From the NCBI GenBank assembly GCA_037783415.1, contig JAZGTN010000002.1, positions 124,001 through 188,000 on the forward strand: a DNA stretch of 64,000 bases, written 5' to 3'. This DNA is from Leptasterias polaris. Taxonomy: Eukaryota; Echinodermata; Asteroidea; Forcipulatida; Asteriidae. The position numbers and the translations under genes were made by a program. The stretch's first letter is position 1; every line of letters starts with the position of its first letter. The notes under the pieces were generated by a model, which had not been told where the DNA came from, ran no database searches, and saw only the letters and a list, made by a program, of their open reading frames with translations. Shown here piece after piece: positions 30,421 through 41,900 of this stretch.

Positions 30421-32233
30421 ATGGACGATACTGTTACAACCAGCCCTCCAGTTACCGGGGCCCGGGACTCGGATGCCGGGTGGTCAGTTGGAGGCATCGA
30501 GGATAGCGCAGTAGTCCGTACAACATACGGCATCATCAGCATCACCGGAATCATTGGAAACACTCTTATCTGCTTAATTCTACTGCGTTTCCGTCACCTG
30601 CGCACGAGTACGAGTTACTTCGTGGTCCACCTATCCGTGGTGGACCTCCTGTCCTGCATCATGGTGGTACCGGCTCACCTTTTCCCGTCTCCGCCATCGA
30701 TGATCGGGAAGTTTGGCGATTTCGTCTGCCGCTTCTACGTCAGCAAGTACGTCATGTGGACCTGCATCTTGGTCTCTGTGGGCAGTCTGGTGCTCATCAA
30801 CCTTGAGCGCTTCGTGGCCATCGTGTACCCGCTGAAGTATAAGAGACTGTACACCACCCGGAAGATCACCCTGATGCTCCTGGCGTGCTGGCTCTTTGCC
30901 TTTGTGCACAACTCTTTTTTTTTCGCCGTGTACGAACTGAAAGGTCCCGATGTGTGCCAGTACATAGGCTTCCCGAGCTTGCAGGTACAGATTGTGTTCT
31001 CTTTCTATCACTATTTCGTTTATTACGCTGGACCGCTTGGGTTCATGTTGGTCAGCAATTGGAAGATGGTCAACAGCCTGAAGAACCAGATTTCCCGGCT
31101 CAACAATCAAGCCGACCGTGCAGGTGAGTTTGTCATAATTATGTCACAATGCTTCAGGTACCCCTCAAAATTTATTCCGATCCATGGGCTTGAACAATTT
31201 AGTTAAATACCAGTCTCCCCAACACCACACTCTTCTGTTAATACGGTAAGGGGACTCTCCATATAGTATGTCCAGAAATTCGCAACATATTTTCATCAAT
31301 CAATTTCTTACCGTGGAGGACAGAATCTCCTTCTGGCCTCGCAAACTAGTAGGTGAATTCAGACAAAAGCATATGTTTGTCCTTTCAAAAAATGGGTGTG
31401 CCATTAATGGAAAAACCTTTCGATTGCCCTGGATCATTTTATACCTCATTCACCAATACCCCCACGGTCATCATGCACCACCACCACCACCATCACCCAT
31501 CACCCATCTTAATAATAACTAGTTCTTATATAGCGCATTTCACAATAACGTCTCAATGCGCTTTACATTAGTGCCCTGGTCATTGGGCCAATAACATTCC
31601 TTAAATCTTTCTCAGCCCCCTGGTAAGTATACAACCATGGGCTGCCGTGGGGCGCTCCGAAGGCTTTTTCAAACACAATTTCAACCTACACCCTTGCAGG
31701 TACCCATTTATACCCCTGGGTGAAGAGAAGCAATTATAGCAAAGTGTCTTGCTCAAGGACACAAGCGTCACGACCGGAAATCGAACCCACACCCCGATGA
31801 CTAAACCACCAGAACTTGAATCCGATGCTCTTAACCACTCGGCCATGACACGCTTTCCTCTTTCACCTCTACCCTATCAGACAAGAAGAAACTGTGGCAA
31901 GCCCAGGCAGCCCACGAGCTGCAGAAGACACTGGTTCATGTCGTCATCACCTACGGCATATGCTGGGGACTTAACCAGACCATGTTCTTCTGCTTCTTGC
32001 TGACCGTGCCGGTTGACTTCACCCAGCCCTACTACCACTTCGGCGTCATCCTTGGCGTCTGCAACTCCTGTGTGAATCCACTCATCTACACGGTGAAAAA
32101 TAAAGCTTTCCGTAATGGCCTAAAGGCGTTGGTATTGCCGTGCAGAGGAGAGAAAGTACACGTTCTCTCTGCAGCTACCGCTAGCATATCCTTGGCCGTG
32201 TCCAACGAGGACCAGGGCTTGGCCAACGGTTGA
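30421..32233 (+). CDS. Rhodopsin-class (class A) G protein-coupled receptor, two exons, 351 aa
   Basis: Exons are 30421-31123 and 31881-32233, joined in phase 1 (GCAG|gtgagt, CTATCAG|ACAAG). The start is the first ATG of the frame (CAGCAATGG); an upstream in-frame TTG is not used. Class A landmarks: GN in TM1 (N47), LSVVD in TM2 (D75), Cys103 and Cys179 for the ECL2 disulphide, LERF at 128-131 in place of DRY, and NPLIY in TM7 (N300-Y304). TM6 reads CWGL at 262-265, so the usual CWxP proline is replaced by Leu. The N-terminus is short (about 35 residues) and has no N-x-S/T site. The cytosolic tail is about 45 residues. The layout suggests a peptide- or amine-type orphan receptor; the ligand cannot be told from sequence alone. 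Exon base composition is GC-richer than its flanks. Confidence 0.93.
31440..31510. repeat. CAC/CCA low-complexity run in the GPCR intron
   Basis: CATGCACCACCACCACCACC-type repeat just upstream of the SINE. Confidence 0.7.
31520..31852 (-). mobile_element. tRNA-derived SINE (family B), full-length
   Basis: The minus strand starts TCATGGCCGAGTGGTTAAGA (a Leu/Ser-type box A), then GTGGGTTCGATTTCCGGTC (box B) and TCCTTGAGCAAGACACTTTG. GTACCTGCAAGGGTG and GTAAAGCGCATTGAGACG follow, with a GCGCTATATAAGAAC 3' end. It is almost the same as 57045-57388. It lies in the GPCR intron. Confidence 0.85.
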
Positions 32234-32589
32234 TTTCACCCACATTCCTGTCAGCAAATGACAAAAACGGTCGTACCCATCTTGCAAGTTTAACACTATT
32301 GCCGACGTCTCAGACTTTAGTCGATGGTGCAAAAATCTAACTCTAATCTAACGCATGATGGTCAACATGGTTTGATCACTGCAGCCTAATCGACAAATAG
32401 CGACCAACATCTTATTCTTACCAAGGTTGGTCGTATCGCTGGTTACCAGTAGTCGTAAAAAGCACAGTGCCGAGAATAAATGATAACGTTTGTCTGACGT
32501 CTCACGTACACGCGATTTAACAAACTTTTGCAACAAAACATAGGCCTACTCAATTAATTGTCTAATATGAGCACCTAATACTATTGTAG

Positions 32590-33420
32590 TTGTATGTATG
32601 CTACGCCAAAACAGCGGTGTCAATCACTCACTGTGTGTTTGATTGTTGACCCCAGTGGGAGGCGCTAATCCGTTTATAATTGAGTGAGTTATTTTTCTGA
32701 AACGGTTCCCAATGATGTCATTGTTTTAGAAGTCGCTAGAAATTCAAAGTGAGTTTTAGCACTTTTTAGAAAATATTGAAATTCCTTTATAAACATAATG
32801 GGAGAGATTTCCGATAGGGCACAAATACTCAAGACTGGTGAAAATTGCAACACTTCTGTGATTGCCTTTCACAACCACTCAGAGTTTCACAGTCAGTTTT
32901 TGACCGAGTGCATGGAAGAGCTGAATGTAATTCCGGATGGGACAATTTCTAACTAAATCGACAGTTAGATATTTTTGTGGTCTGTTTCTCCATATTTTGT
33001 GACGGGAGTCAGCTTGTATTCCCGTTGTTGTTTTGTCTGTTTTCCTGTAAATACGTTTGTCAGAGACAGTTCACCCCGTGATAGCTCATAGTCACATCGA
33101 CAGAGAACTGTTTTTCGCCCCTGGAGTTGCCCGTTTGTCAGTGATCCTCGCTGTATCTTCTGTTGCAGGAGTCCTAGCTCGTTTCCCCTGTTCATGACGT
33201 ATTCGCCCGTAAGATATTCTGATGTTGCACGTCATTGTACGTTTGTTTAAACACAACCAATGAAATGGTTAATATTTTATCATTCAATCACTTTGATTCT
33301 TTGTTCTTTATATTATCAGTGTCACTTTGTTTGACTTCTTTGCTGCATATGAGAACATTTCAGGTTCTTTGCGTGATTTTTAATTAACGGATAGTTTTGA
33401 GATTTGTTTAAAGTAACGAA
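32590..33420 (+). repeat. Unclassified dispersed repeat, short form
   Basis: From GGTGTCAATCACTCACTGTG to GATAGTTTTGAGATTTG this matches 43980-46165 in two blocks. Shared strings include GGGCACAAATACTCAAGACTGG, CTCATAGTCACATCG and GATCCTCGCTGTATCTTCTG. The copy at 44 kb has about 1.4 kb of extra sequence between the blocks. No coding domain was recognised. Confidence 0.7.
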
Positions 33421-33689
33421 ATATTATAAAAACCTTTCATAGATTTTGGGGTAGTATTCGTCTACAACAGTCTGAGAGCACACGGTACCACTTGTGAGAT
33501 ATTCAAAAACTGGCGTAATTAGCAAAATACTGTTTATGATGGTGCCACCTTCATCTATGAACTCGTCCTTAAACGGGAATGTTGTTTAAACTTACTTATA
33601 ATGTGTTTGTGTATCAGTTAAATGTAATTTAGATATTTCACTTCAAAATGTTTCGTAATTTTCGGTCAAGAAATTAGGCCCAAACCTCA

Positions 33690-33850
33690 AGGTTTTGAAA
33701 AAATGGAAACACTTCTGCCGTTGACGTCGTGCGTCAAAATTACAATACTTTGACATCATGTATGGGAGTTTGCTTTGTTACACCTCCATGCTGCAACAAA
33801 GCGGCTATACAAACAGAACTCCCACATAATGAGGTAACATGAGTGATGAC
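33690..33850. repeat. Small foldback
   Basis: CATGTATGGGAGTTTG and CTTTGTTACACC are mirrored by AACAAAG and CAGAACTCCCACATAATG. No ORF. The surrounding 33.4-34.85 kb is AT-rich with no gene seen. Confidence 0.5.
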
Positions 33851-34849
33851 GTAACATGACTTTTCGCGAATCTTTCTGAAAAGCACTGGAGAAGGGTATT
33901 CTAAATGATTGTTTTTTACACAATTAAAATCTGTTTATAATCTCATGCAAACTCATTGTCCTTGCAAAAATCGCTTGTTGCCGTTTTCTTTTAAGTTGGA
34001 CTTTAAGCATAAATAAACTGGCCACCGCCATGTTATGGTTGCGTTGACATAATATGACTGGAGTCGTCTGCAATTCAACTTAATTGCGCATGCTCTACGT
34101 ACGTCATTATCCAACCACGTTGGTCCTCCATTGACCTTGCTCTAATAGATTGCAGTCCACTTTTTCAAACAATTATAATCGAGTAGTATGTTTCATGTTT
34201 TGTATTGAGTTGTCACAAAGCTAAGTCGTTTCAAAGCATTTTCACATAACTTTAACCTTTTCAACTTTCTAAATTTGCAACTCCAACATTGAGGGGCTTT
34301 TTTATATTTCATTAAAATATAAATGAAATGTATTTTTCATTTATTTATTTATTCATTAATTTATAAAAAAAAAAAAAAAAAACATTCATTAATATTCCTA
34401 TAGAAATTGAATCTAAATATAAAAGGATTAGAATAGTTATATTAAATCTGCAATTCCAACGTGTATCGGGCTCTTTCATTTCACAAAAAATTGAATTGTA
34501 TACAAATTAACCCTTTTTTTTTGATTTATCAAACCATTTTGGTGATCCGGTAGCTATCCCACAGAAATTGAAAATAAATATAAAGTCTGCAAATAGAAAT
34601 TTGCTTTTCTTTACACTCCAAGATTGTGATATCTCTAATTGTTTTCTTCTATCTGTCTATTTCTTTATATGAACAACTCGCTGAACAACTCGCTGTGTGG
34701 CAAGAAAGAGAATAGTATTTTCAAAGTTGGTTCATTTGCATTCTTATGTATTTTGCAGTTATTATACACTGCAAAAACTTGGTGTTAAATTGATTTCCTT
34801 TGTATTCTATATGTAACAACACTGACATGGTGTTACTATCCTCATTGCG

Positions 34850-35215
34850 CAAAACCCTCAAACGAGGCACCCAGGACTCCCAGCCAGTTGGTGAACAGAT
34901 GTTTTCAATCATCTCTCTGGAACTTCAGACTTATGGCGACTTAGCGCCCGAGATGTAGTGTCATTGACCAGGCGGCCAATGCTTGTGCACAAACGAATGG
35001 GAAAATGTTTGTACACAGGGCATTGCCATTTTGTTGTTGTTCCGCCCACTCTTACCAAGTCACCGATCCCTGTTGATTGACACCCCTTCTAGACTGTGTG
35101 TTATGGTACAGGGGAGGATATCATGGAATATAGCATGGCTGGGATTTACCACGTGGGTGCTGTTATGTTTTTCTTGACTTGTGACGGCCGCGTCTGACAG
35201 CGTCACTCGCTGCAA
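34850..35215. repeat. Dispersed repeat, copy 2 of 2
   Basis: Matches 22070-22560 in the same orientation, but lacks about 110 bp near its left end. Confidence 0.75.
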
Positions 35216-35327
35216 GGTTCGTTAGTGAAATTAACACCTTGTCGGTGGTCTTATTTAATCGACAGCAAGAGAAATAACAATTTAACACCACAGTGTCCAC
35301 CCACGAACATGAAGGAAACGAATTTAA

Positions 35328-37102
35328 AGGGACACGTTGCCTTCTGATTGGGCGCTTTGAGCTATAACAAGCGTTTGATGTGAAATGAACACGGTCGGAA
35401 AGATGTTTTAAAAGTAGAATATAATGATCCACACAAACATTCCTCAAAACAGTGTGGTTTTCCTTTTATTCGTGAACTAACACGGTCCGCCATTTATGGG
35501 AGTCAAGATTTTGACTCCCATAAATGGCCGACGTGTTCCTACTAGTCTTATTTCTAGTCGTAAAATGATGATCAGAGTGCTGCTGTGATGTGCCGTGTCT
35601 AAGTCCTCATCCCTCCTGTCCACAATAAACATTTGGTATAAACAACACCGGTTGTTTCTCTCGGTTAGTCCCATGACAGTTTTCTTACCCTGATTGACGA
35701 GGTTTCTTCTTTTTGTACACGTCTTAAATCTGTTTTTTGTGGCGATCCATTTTGACATATGAACGGTGTAAGTGTTTACATATACACGTTCATACAAACC
35801 GAGCTACCTGAGCTACCTGAAGCTACGCCGCGTATTCGCGGAATAACCAGCCACATATTATTCCGAAAACAGAATACATGCAACTATGGTGATACTGGTT
35901 TTAGTCGTGTTAAGGACTTTGAGGTTCTTTTCGTTTTATCCATGAGGGCGCACTTTAAGTATAACAGTCATCGGATGTAGACATACTGGGGGGAATGTGA
36001 TTGGGCAGGAATGTAGTCCAAACAATTTATTTAATTGGAGGTACATATCTCATAATTACAATTATTTACAGCTGTTTATCTTTAATGATTGCTGTAACGT
36101 TGCCTGGGGCCAAACCTAAGATTATTTTGATGGTTAGAGGGAGTTGTTGTCAGATTTGGTGTCGCGCATTGATACGTTGCTTGTTGTGTGAAGCGGTCTG
36201 AGCGCATTCAGCCCTTTATGTCGGAGCACGACAGACTGTAAAAACGAAGTACTTTTGACGTCAACAAAACCCTTCATAGTTCATTTTTATTTATGCATCG
36301 GCTGGTGAGTAGAACATACATAAGTGTTTAAGTCATATAGAAGTCATGTAGGAGTTAATTATGTAATTTTGTATGGGATTAAGATCGTGGGAATATAAAT
36401 TAAAATAATTGATCCGATCACATCAGGTTTACCATGTTTAAGAAAAGTACTGTAAGTTTAATTGGGGGCCAATGCTATACATTGTTCTTGTACATGTGAC
36501 TCATACCATATGTTATTGTGTATATGTTTTGTAATATGTTTTTTGTGAGTGTTGAAGATAGACTGAATAAACACATACACTGAACAGTGCAGATCCCACT
36601 TTGGCGTCCAGCCGAACTACTTCTGTTCTTCAAGAATAATACTACACAACACAGGGCGGTGAACAGACGAGCAATAATTATTGTACTCACATCCCTGTAC
36701 TGCATGTGTTCTATTTTTTCAGAATATGCGGCTGGTTATTCCGCGAATACGCGACTGGCAATTTCGGGCCCAATACTGTGCTAGCTTCAGAGGTAGAGAA
36801 TGGTATGTTACCCAGGGTTCGTCTGATAGGTTTACCAGGCCACTGGCTACGGCAACAGCCTAACTACTGTTCATCGCGCATTTTGCCGTTACATGCTGGA
36901 CGATGGTATTTTTACGGCTGGAAATACATATACGTTTCGCGGGAAAGATGTCGAGGGGTCAGAGGCCAATGTTTTTTTTTAAAATCACCATTCACTAATT
37001 ATTACACATTAAAGGTGTTTTATTGCAAGAACAACTCTTAATAAGGATAAGGAACACCTCCAAACAGTAAATTTTCATGAGATTTGAAGGTAACGTGTCC
37101 CT
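35328..37102. mobile_element. TTAA-flanked TIR DNA transposon (non-autonomous), long copy
   Basis: The ends AGGGACACGTTGCCTTC and GAAGGTAACGTGTCCCT are inverted. They are flanked by TTAA at 35324-35327 and 37103-37106, the target site of piggyBac- and Kolobok-type transposases. Inside is a near-perfect hairpin (GCCATTTATGGGAGTCA, loop, then its inverse, at about 35490-35527). A second pair of inverted arms contains GCGAATACGCG. No transposase ORF is seen. Compared with the copy at 57978-58931 it has about 765 extra bases (about 35884-36648). Confidence 0.88.
35884..36648. other. Extra segment inside the TTAA element
   Basis: Absent from the second copy at 57978-58931, which reads straight across from GAATACATGCAAC to ACAGG. 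It contains no domain-bearing frame. A TGAATAAACACAT sequence near its 3' side (about 36563) could be a poly(A) signal. It is either a nested insertion or the part lost from the shorter copy. Confidence 0.55.
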
Positions 37103-37109
37103 TTAAAGG

Positions 37110-38060
37110 GAAACTGACTTGTCTTCGGGCAACAATCGTCAATCAAAATCGCAGTGCTGTACAAAAAAAACGCGTATTTTAAAAGAGTGAACAAATCGCT
37201 TAGAATGTAAGAAACAAAATTCAGGCCAGATTTTAGGTAAACCAAAATTAAATTACTTCTATGATTGTACCGCCTTAGGCCATTTTCGAAACACGGCTTT
37301 TAGGCTCCGGCTTTGACTCCATCCGCCAGTTTGAAGTCTACACCAGAAGCTCATGTTTTATAAATAACGGAGGGAGCCCAAGTCAGAGTCCAAGTCGGGG
37401 TTTCGAAAATGGCTTTAAGGATTGACATCAGCATCGAAAGCTCGGTCCCGAATAGTTCCTTGCTCTATGACTCGTAAACAGTCCGTGCGGACAAGGAATC
37501 CAAAAAGGGTACTCTTTTTCAGATCAAGTTTCTCAAATTGTCAAAATATACTTACAAGTGTTGAATGCTAATAAATTTGGAATTTGTCTTTTTGTTTTTG
37601 GAAAAAAGTTCAAAATTCAGCTCAGAGAATGGCAAAAAGTTGGTCTTTTAGTCAAAACCTTTATGATGTCGTCATGGTTTGTTCACCGCATTAGGTGGGT
37701 ATTGTATTCCCGACAGAGAGACAATGGCTCCCCATTCTCTTCCGCAAAGTGGTAAACAGATGAAGACGTCATCAGGTCTTTTCAAGCTACTCTGTCATAG
37801 AGATAAGTTTGAAACTAGATTCATCACTCTCCCGACCCTTCCTCTATTTTCCCTAACTATTTATTGACGTCTGCGTTTGGGTCCCGTGCATGCCTTGCCT
37901 TGACCCTTTTGTGAAAACCGGTCGGGCACCCGAGCTCTTTGTGTCGAACCCATTGAATTAGAATGGGACCACCAGCAAGGTGAATACCTGAGAGTAACAA
38001 CTGTTTATTATGGTGGTTGATCTCCCACACAAAAAATCCATTGTTTCAGTACGCATCATG
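37110..38060. other. Intergenic, no gene seen
   Basis: Short palindromic stretches around GGCTTTTAGGCTCCGGCTTTG and its partial inverse GAGTCCAAGTCGGGGTTTCG (about 37280-37410) suggest a small foldback. There is no coding domain. Confidence 0.45.
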
Positions 38061-38079
38061 CCCCATTGCGGCGTTTTAA

Positions 38080-38195
38080 AGCACTCACTTCACGGCGTAT
38101 AAAGCAATATAACGGCTATTTAAAGCCATATTACGGTGTTATTAAGCCATAGTACGGCGATTTTACGCTCTATTAAGGCGATATAACGCCCTAGG
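38080..38195. repeat. Cluster of short GGC...GCC micro-palindromes
   Basis: About five tandem units of 20-25 bp (GGCGTATAAAGC, GGCTATTTAAAGCC, GGTGTTATTAAGCC, GGCGATTTTACGC, GGCGATATAACGCC). Each is itself a near-palindrome with an AT core. Confidence 0.7.
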
Positions 38196-38639
38196 GCCTA
38201 ACCTTATGCGTTATAACCATTGAAGAAACTAATCTAAAATATTAGGGTGGGGGAGATTTTTTTCTTGGGCGGGTGCACTTCTGGCAACTAAAACATGAGT
38301 TTCCGTTTGCTACCAAGAGGGTGATTAAACAAGCAGGTGAATTAGATATTCTCGTACGATTCTTAATTGTGAAAATAAAATTAATTTGCTCTTCCATCAA
38401 ACGATGACGTCACCTCTCTTTTCAAATTTCAAACACACACGGTTTTGTCCTTGAAGTCGCATTAGACCTAACATGCATTACGAATCCCCAAGTGCTTTAC
38501 ATTGTACATAATTGAATAAAACACGAACATGCGACTATAGTTCGTGGTGACCCTCAGAAAAGGTAGATTAGGTACGGCCTTTTCTTTACTGTAAAAACAA
38601 AAAAAATCATAATTATTATAGAAATAAAGAAACACAACA

Positions 38640-39080
38640 CACAAAACTATGGAGGTCGAAAAGTGGACATCTGCTTTCCAGCTTTCTAAATTATGAAAAA
38701 ACAGAGTGAGCATTTTTTCTGGCGAAAAGTAGATTAAACATTTTCGTAGTATCTATAATTTTGTCTACTTTTTTTACTTTTCAGTTTCGAGGAAAACATG
38801 TTTTATTTATTCACCATTACTTATGGTCGAAAAGTGGACGTCTGTCTTTTGGGTTTCCTAGAAGCAGAAAAGCAGGTTGAACGTTTTAGATTAATCTATT
38901 TTTCTACTTTTCTGCTAGCCACAAAGCAGATTGGACGTTTTGTCACACAGTGGGACAAAAGCGGACATCTGCTTTTACTGGTTTCTGGACCATTTCACTT
39001 TTCTGCTTTCCTGCTTCCCGGAAAGTGGATCGAACGTTTTTTTAAACGGAGGTTTAAAAGTGGACATTCTGTTTTACGCA
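38640..39080. repeat. Degenerate tandem repeat (AAAAGTGGACATCTGCTTT type)
   Basis: Variants of GAAAAGTGGACGTCTG, AGCAGAAAAGCAGGTTGAAC and GATTGGACGTTTT recur about every 90-120 bp. No gene. Confidence 0.6.
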
Positions 39081-39427
39081 CCAACAGAAAAAATGCATCA
39101 CTCCACATAATTGATTCAATAGTTATCGCGATGGACCAAGAGATTATACGAAAATAGAAGAAGAAAATAGAAGAAGGAAATAGACCACCCCCCAAAAAAA
39201 TAAAAAATCAAAGATGAAACTTCAAATTCCCTAAAAGAAATATAAAATTAAATTAAAAGGTTATTAATTTGATAAGATCGAGACAGAGTTAGGAAAAATA
39301 AATAAAACGCGTGTCTTTGGAGTTCCGGGATTTGAATTGATGGCCTTCTGTTCATGATTTCTCGACATTTAATGGGAATCAACGAATGGAATCAACGACT
39401 TAAGCAACATACTAATGTGCAGTTAGA

Positions 39428-39755
39428 AATTGTCTAAGCAAAAATTTGGGTCAGCAATAATATAGCACGTTTTCAGTTCAAACCGACGGGAAAAACGGGT
39501 TTTGTTTGGGTATTCGGACCCAAGGACTGCGCATGATAAAGCTGATATCTTCTCTCTATCTGCAGCTCTTAACAATGGCGAGGGCCGCTGAGCAAAAATT
39601 TGTGTCAGCATAAAGCCCATCTTCAGGGCAAACTGACGGGGAAAAGTGGTCTTGGGTTGGGTATTCGGACCCAATTAGAACCGCACATGATAAAGCTGAT
39701 ATCTTCTCTCGAATGTCTGCTCTTAACAATGACGAGGGTCGCTGGTTCGAATTCC
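39428..39755. repeat. Two tandem copies of a roughly 165-bp unit
   Basis: Both copies carry GGGTATTCGGACCCAA, GCATGATAAAGCTGATATC or CACATGATAAAGCTGATATC, and TCTTAACAATG. The second ends in GGTTCGAATTCCGCTC, a box B-like string, so it may derive from a tRNA-related SINE. Confidence 0.7.
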
Positions 39756-39969
39756 GCTCGAGTAGTCTAGCTCTGTTATTGTTCCCCCCGCATGACTCTG
39801 ATACATCCAACAGCGGGATTAAAAAAGCTAAAGCTATCCAGGAGTTTGCCCCAGGTGTTTCTGGCATGTTTGGCCGAAGATTACCCCACCCTTCACAGGG
39901 CTTTTTTTAAATGGCTCTCAAAATTCACAAACATTTATCATGCTTGTCCAAACATATATCTTGGTTACA

Positions 39970-40185
39970 CCCTTATGTTCCGACACCCCTGTTCCGACAC
40001 CCCTATATGTTCCGACAACCTCAGTGTATTTTCCCATGGAGGAAGAAATATTTCTTCCTCCATGATTTTCCTAACCATAATCCTAATCCTAACGCTAACC
40101 GTAGCGAATTAATCACGCGGGTTTTTTCGGAACATAGGTTTGTCGGAACATAGGTTTGTCGGAACATGGGTGACGGAATATACAG
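39970..40185. repeat. Foldback with GTTCCGACA ends and a 30-bp perfect palindrome
   Basis: Left: repeats of TGTTCCGACACCCC and ATGTTCCGACAACC. Right: repeats of TTTGTCGGAACATAGG. In the centre, 40035-40064 is a perfect palindrome (CATGGAGGAAGAAAT and its inverse), followed by CCTAACCATAATCCTAATCC, a telomere-like degenerate run. Confidence 0.75.
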
Positions 40186-40412
40186 CAGTCACCAATGCGC
40201 CTAGAGACGCCCTATCTAACAACTGGTTATTATTTATCACTATGTTAACGTTATATCCAGAGCATCTTGCACAGACCCAACTATGGTTTCCTTATGCACT
40301 TACAAATACTTACGTTATCGTTTGATGTGGAATTTCAATGTGTTCTTCATTATTTTACCCATGAGATGCATAATATTTTGAAGCGAGAAGTACGAAACAA
40401 GCTTCCCCTCCC

Positions 40413-41052
40413 CAAGGGCGTCGATGGGTGGGGGACGGGGGGGACATGTCCCCCCACTTTTTAGACTGGGGGGGACAGCATATCAGATGTCCCCCCCACT
40501 TTTTGATTGACTGTTCATTAGAAATATGCAACAAAATATAAAAATATACACCATTTTCTTGATTTAATATTTTATTACAATTTGTGCTCAAATAAAAGAA
40601 TAGCGAACAAACGGTGAAATGTTTTCATCATTTTCATCTTTTTTCTGATGGACCACGCGCAGAATGGTATTTTGGGCCTATTTCCGTTCTAACGACAAGT
40701 TTCGTCCAAGACATGAACGCCAAAATCCCGCTTACATACCTTGTTATCACAAGTTATGCGTCGTTTGTGTATGATGTACGGTACACGATCCCTCCACACA
40801 TATAAAAGGAAGTCTGTGTGTGCGCGCACGTGTGCAAATGTGTTACAATCGCACAACGCACAAAATGTTGTAAAATCCAGTATTTTGTTTTTTCGAAGAG
40901 TTTCAAGCTGACACACGATAAACGCCGGACTCCCGAAGCATATTAAAATGGATATGTAAAAGTAATGGTGTGGGGTGCAATTAATGTAAGATGTATTTGT
41001 TCAAGACTTCTCGCCCGTCCCCCCTACTTTTCAGTAGCGATCGACGCCCTTG
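40413..41052. mobile_element. 640-bp TIR element (CAAGGGCGTCGAT ends)
   Basis: The left end CAAGGGCGTCGATGG and right end ATCGACGCCCTTG are inverted and flanked by the direct repeat CCTCCC (40407-40412 and 41053-41058). Next to both ends are poly-G/C arms (GGGGGGACATGTCCCCCC and CCGTCCCCCC). Related ends occur at 41953 and, inverted, near 63690. No transposase. The superfamily is not assigned; the CAAGGG/CAGGGG start is reminiscent of hAT, but the flanking repeat is 6, not 8, bases. Confidence 0.7.
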
Positions 41053-41664
41053 CCTCCCACCACCCCGGGGGGAGTTGGCCTGATGTTTGAAGCGAATTCA
41101 TGCGAGACAAGAAGACAAAGCGAACACGGCAAACACAGAAAACTATAATCTTCCGACGAATTAGATTCCATTTACAGCAATCCTTCTTCTCACTGCTTGG
41201 TTCTAACTTCTATTGACTGGAACAAGTATAAAAGCTCACGGGACAAAAATTGTTTCCAACTGACCCGGCTTGACCGTAGTGTGATGACATTAAACAGTCG
41301 ACAAGAGGCGACCTCGTCGTTTTGATTCTTTTTGTCTGACCTAAAGGTTTTTTCCCCCAAGAATCTCTCGAGATTGAATTATAGAACCATTAACTGCTAT
41401 TAGGAATTCACTTTACGCTTTTAATGTTAATACGTTTAATGGGAAAATAATGCGCGGACCGAAGTTGATTGATCACACCAGAAAACAAAATGGAAGGGTG
41501 CTCGTTTAATTAACATGATGTTCTCATTAAATTTGGTTTGAAAAAGGAACCTGGTTTAGTTTGAGTAAGATGTTTAAAAAAAATACTTAATGAATATTCG
41601 AAGAAAGACAGTTTGCAACAGCTAGTTCTATTTTTTCATTCGAAGAAAAACATACTTTGATGTA

Positions 41665-41900
41665 AACTCGCAGTGGTGTAAACTGCAAAATCGGGGGTGT
41701 TAAAATTTACACCATAGCCTAAGTGTTGTCACATAGATACCACAGAGAGAATCAAAGTTAATGTAAGGTTTTAAAATAACACCGATGTAATTTTTTGGCC
41801 GAAATTTGTGTTATTTTAACACCCTATTGTGTAATTTTTGTTTCTTTTTGGGTATCTATTTAGGGACAACACCATAAGTATTTTAATCGGCCCGCCGCGG
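41665..41900. repeat. AT-rich repeat with GGTGTTAAAATT motifs, left member of an inverted pair
   Basis: GGGGGTGTTAAAATTTACACC, TTGTCACATAGATACC and ATAAGTATTTTAATCGGCCC are matched in inverted orientation at 49935-50225. The spacer between the two is about 8 kb. Confidence 0.75.

Noticed and set aside
30631..31110. 159-codon minus-strand frame opposite the GPCR
   Set aside because: It is antisense to a well-supported receptor exon, whose codon pattern leaves the opposite strand open.
39010..39170. Coding region in the AAAAGTGGACATCTG repeats (119-codon frame)
   Set aside because: Degenerate repeat without domain similarity, and no splice or signal features.
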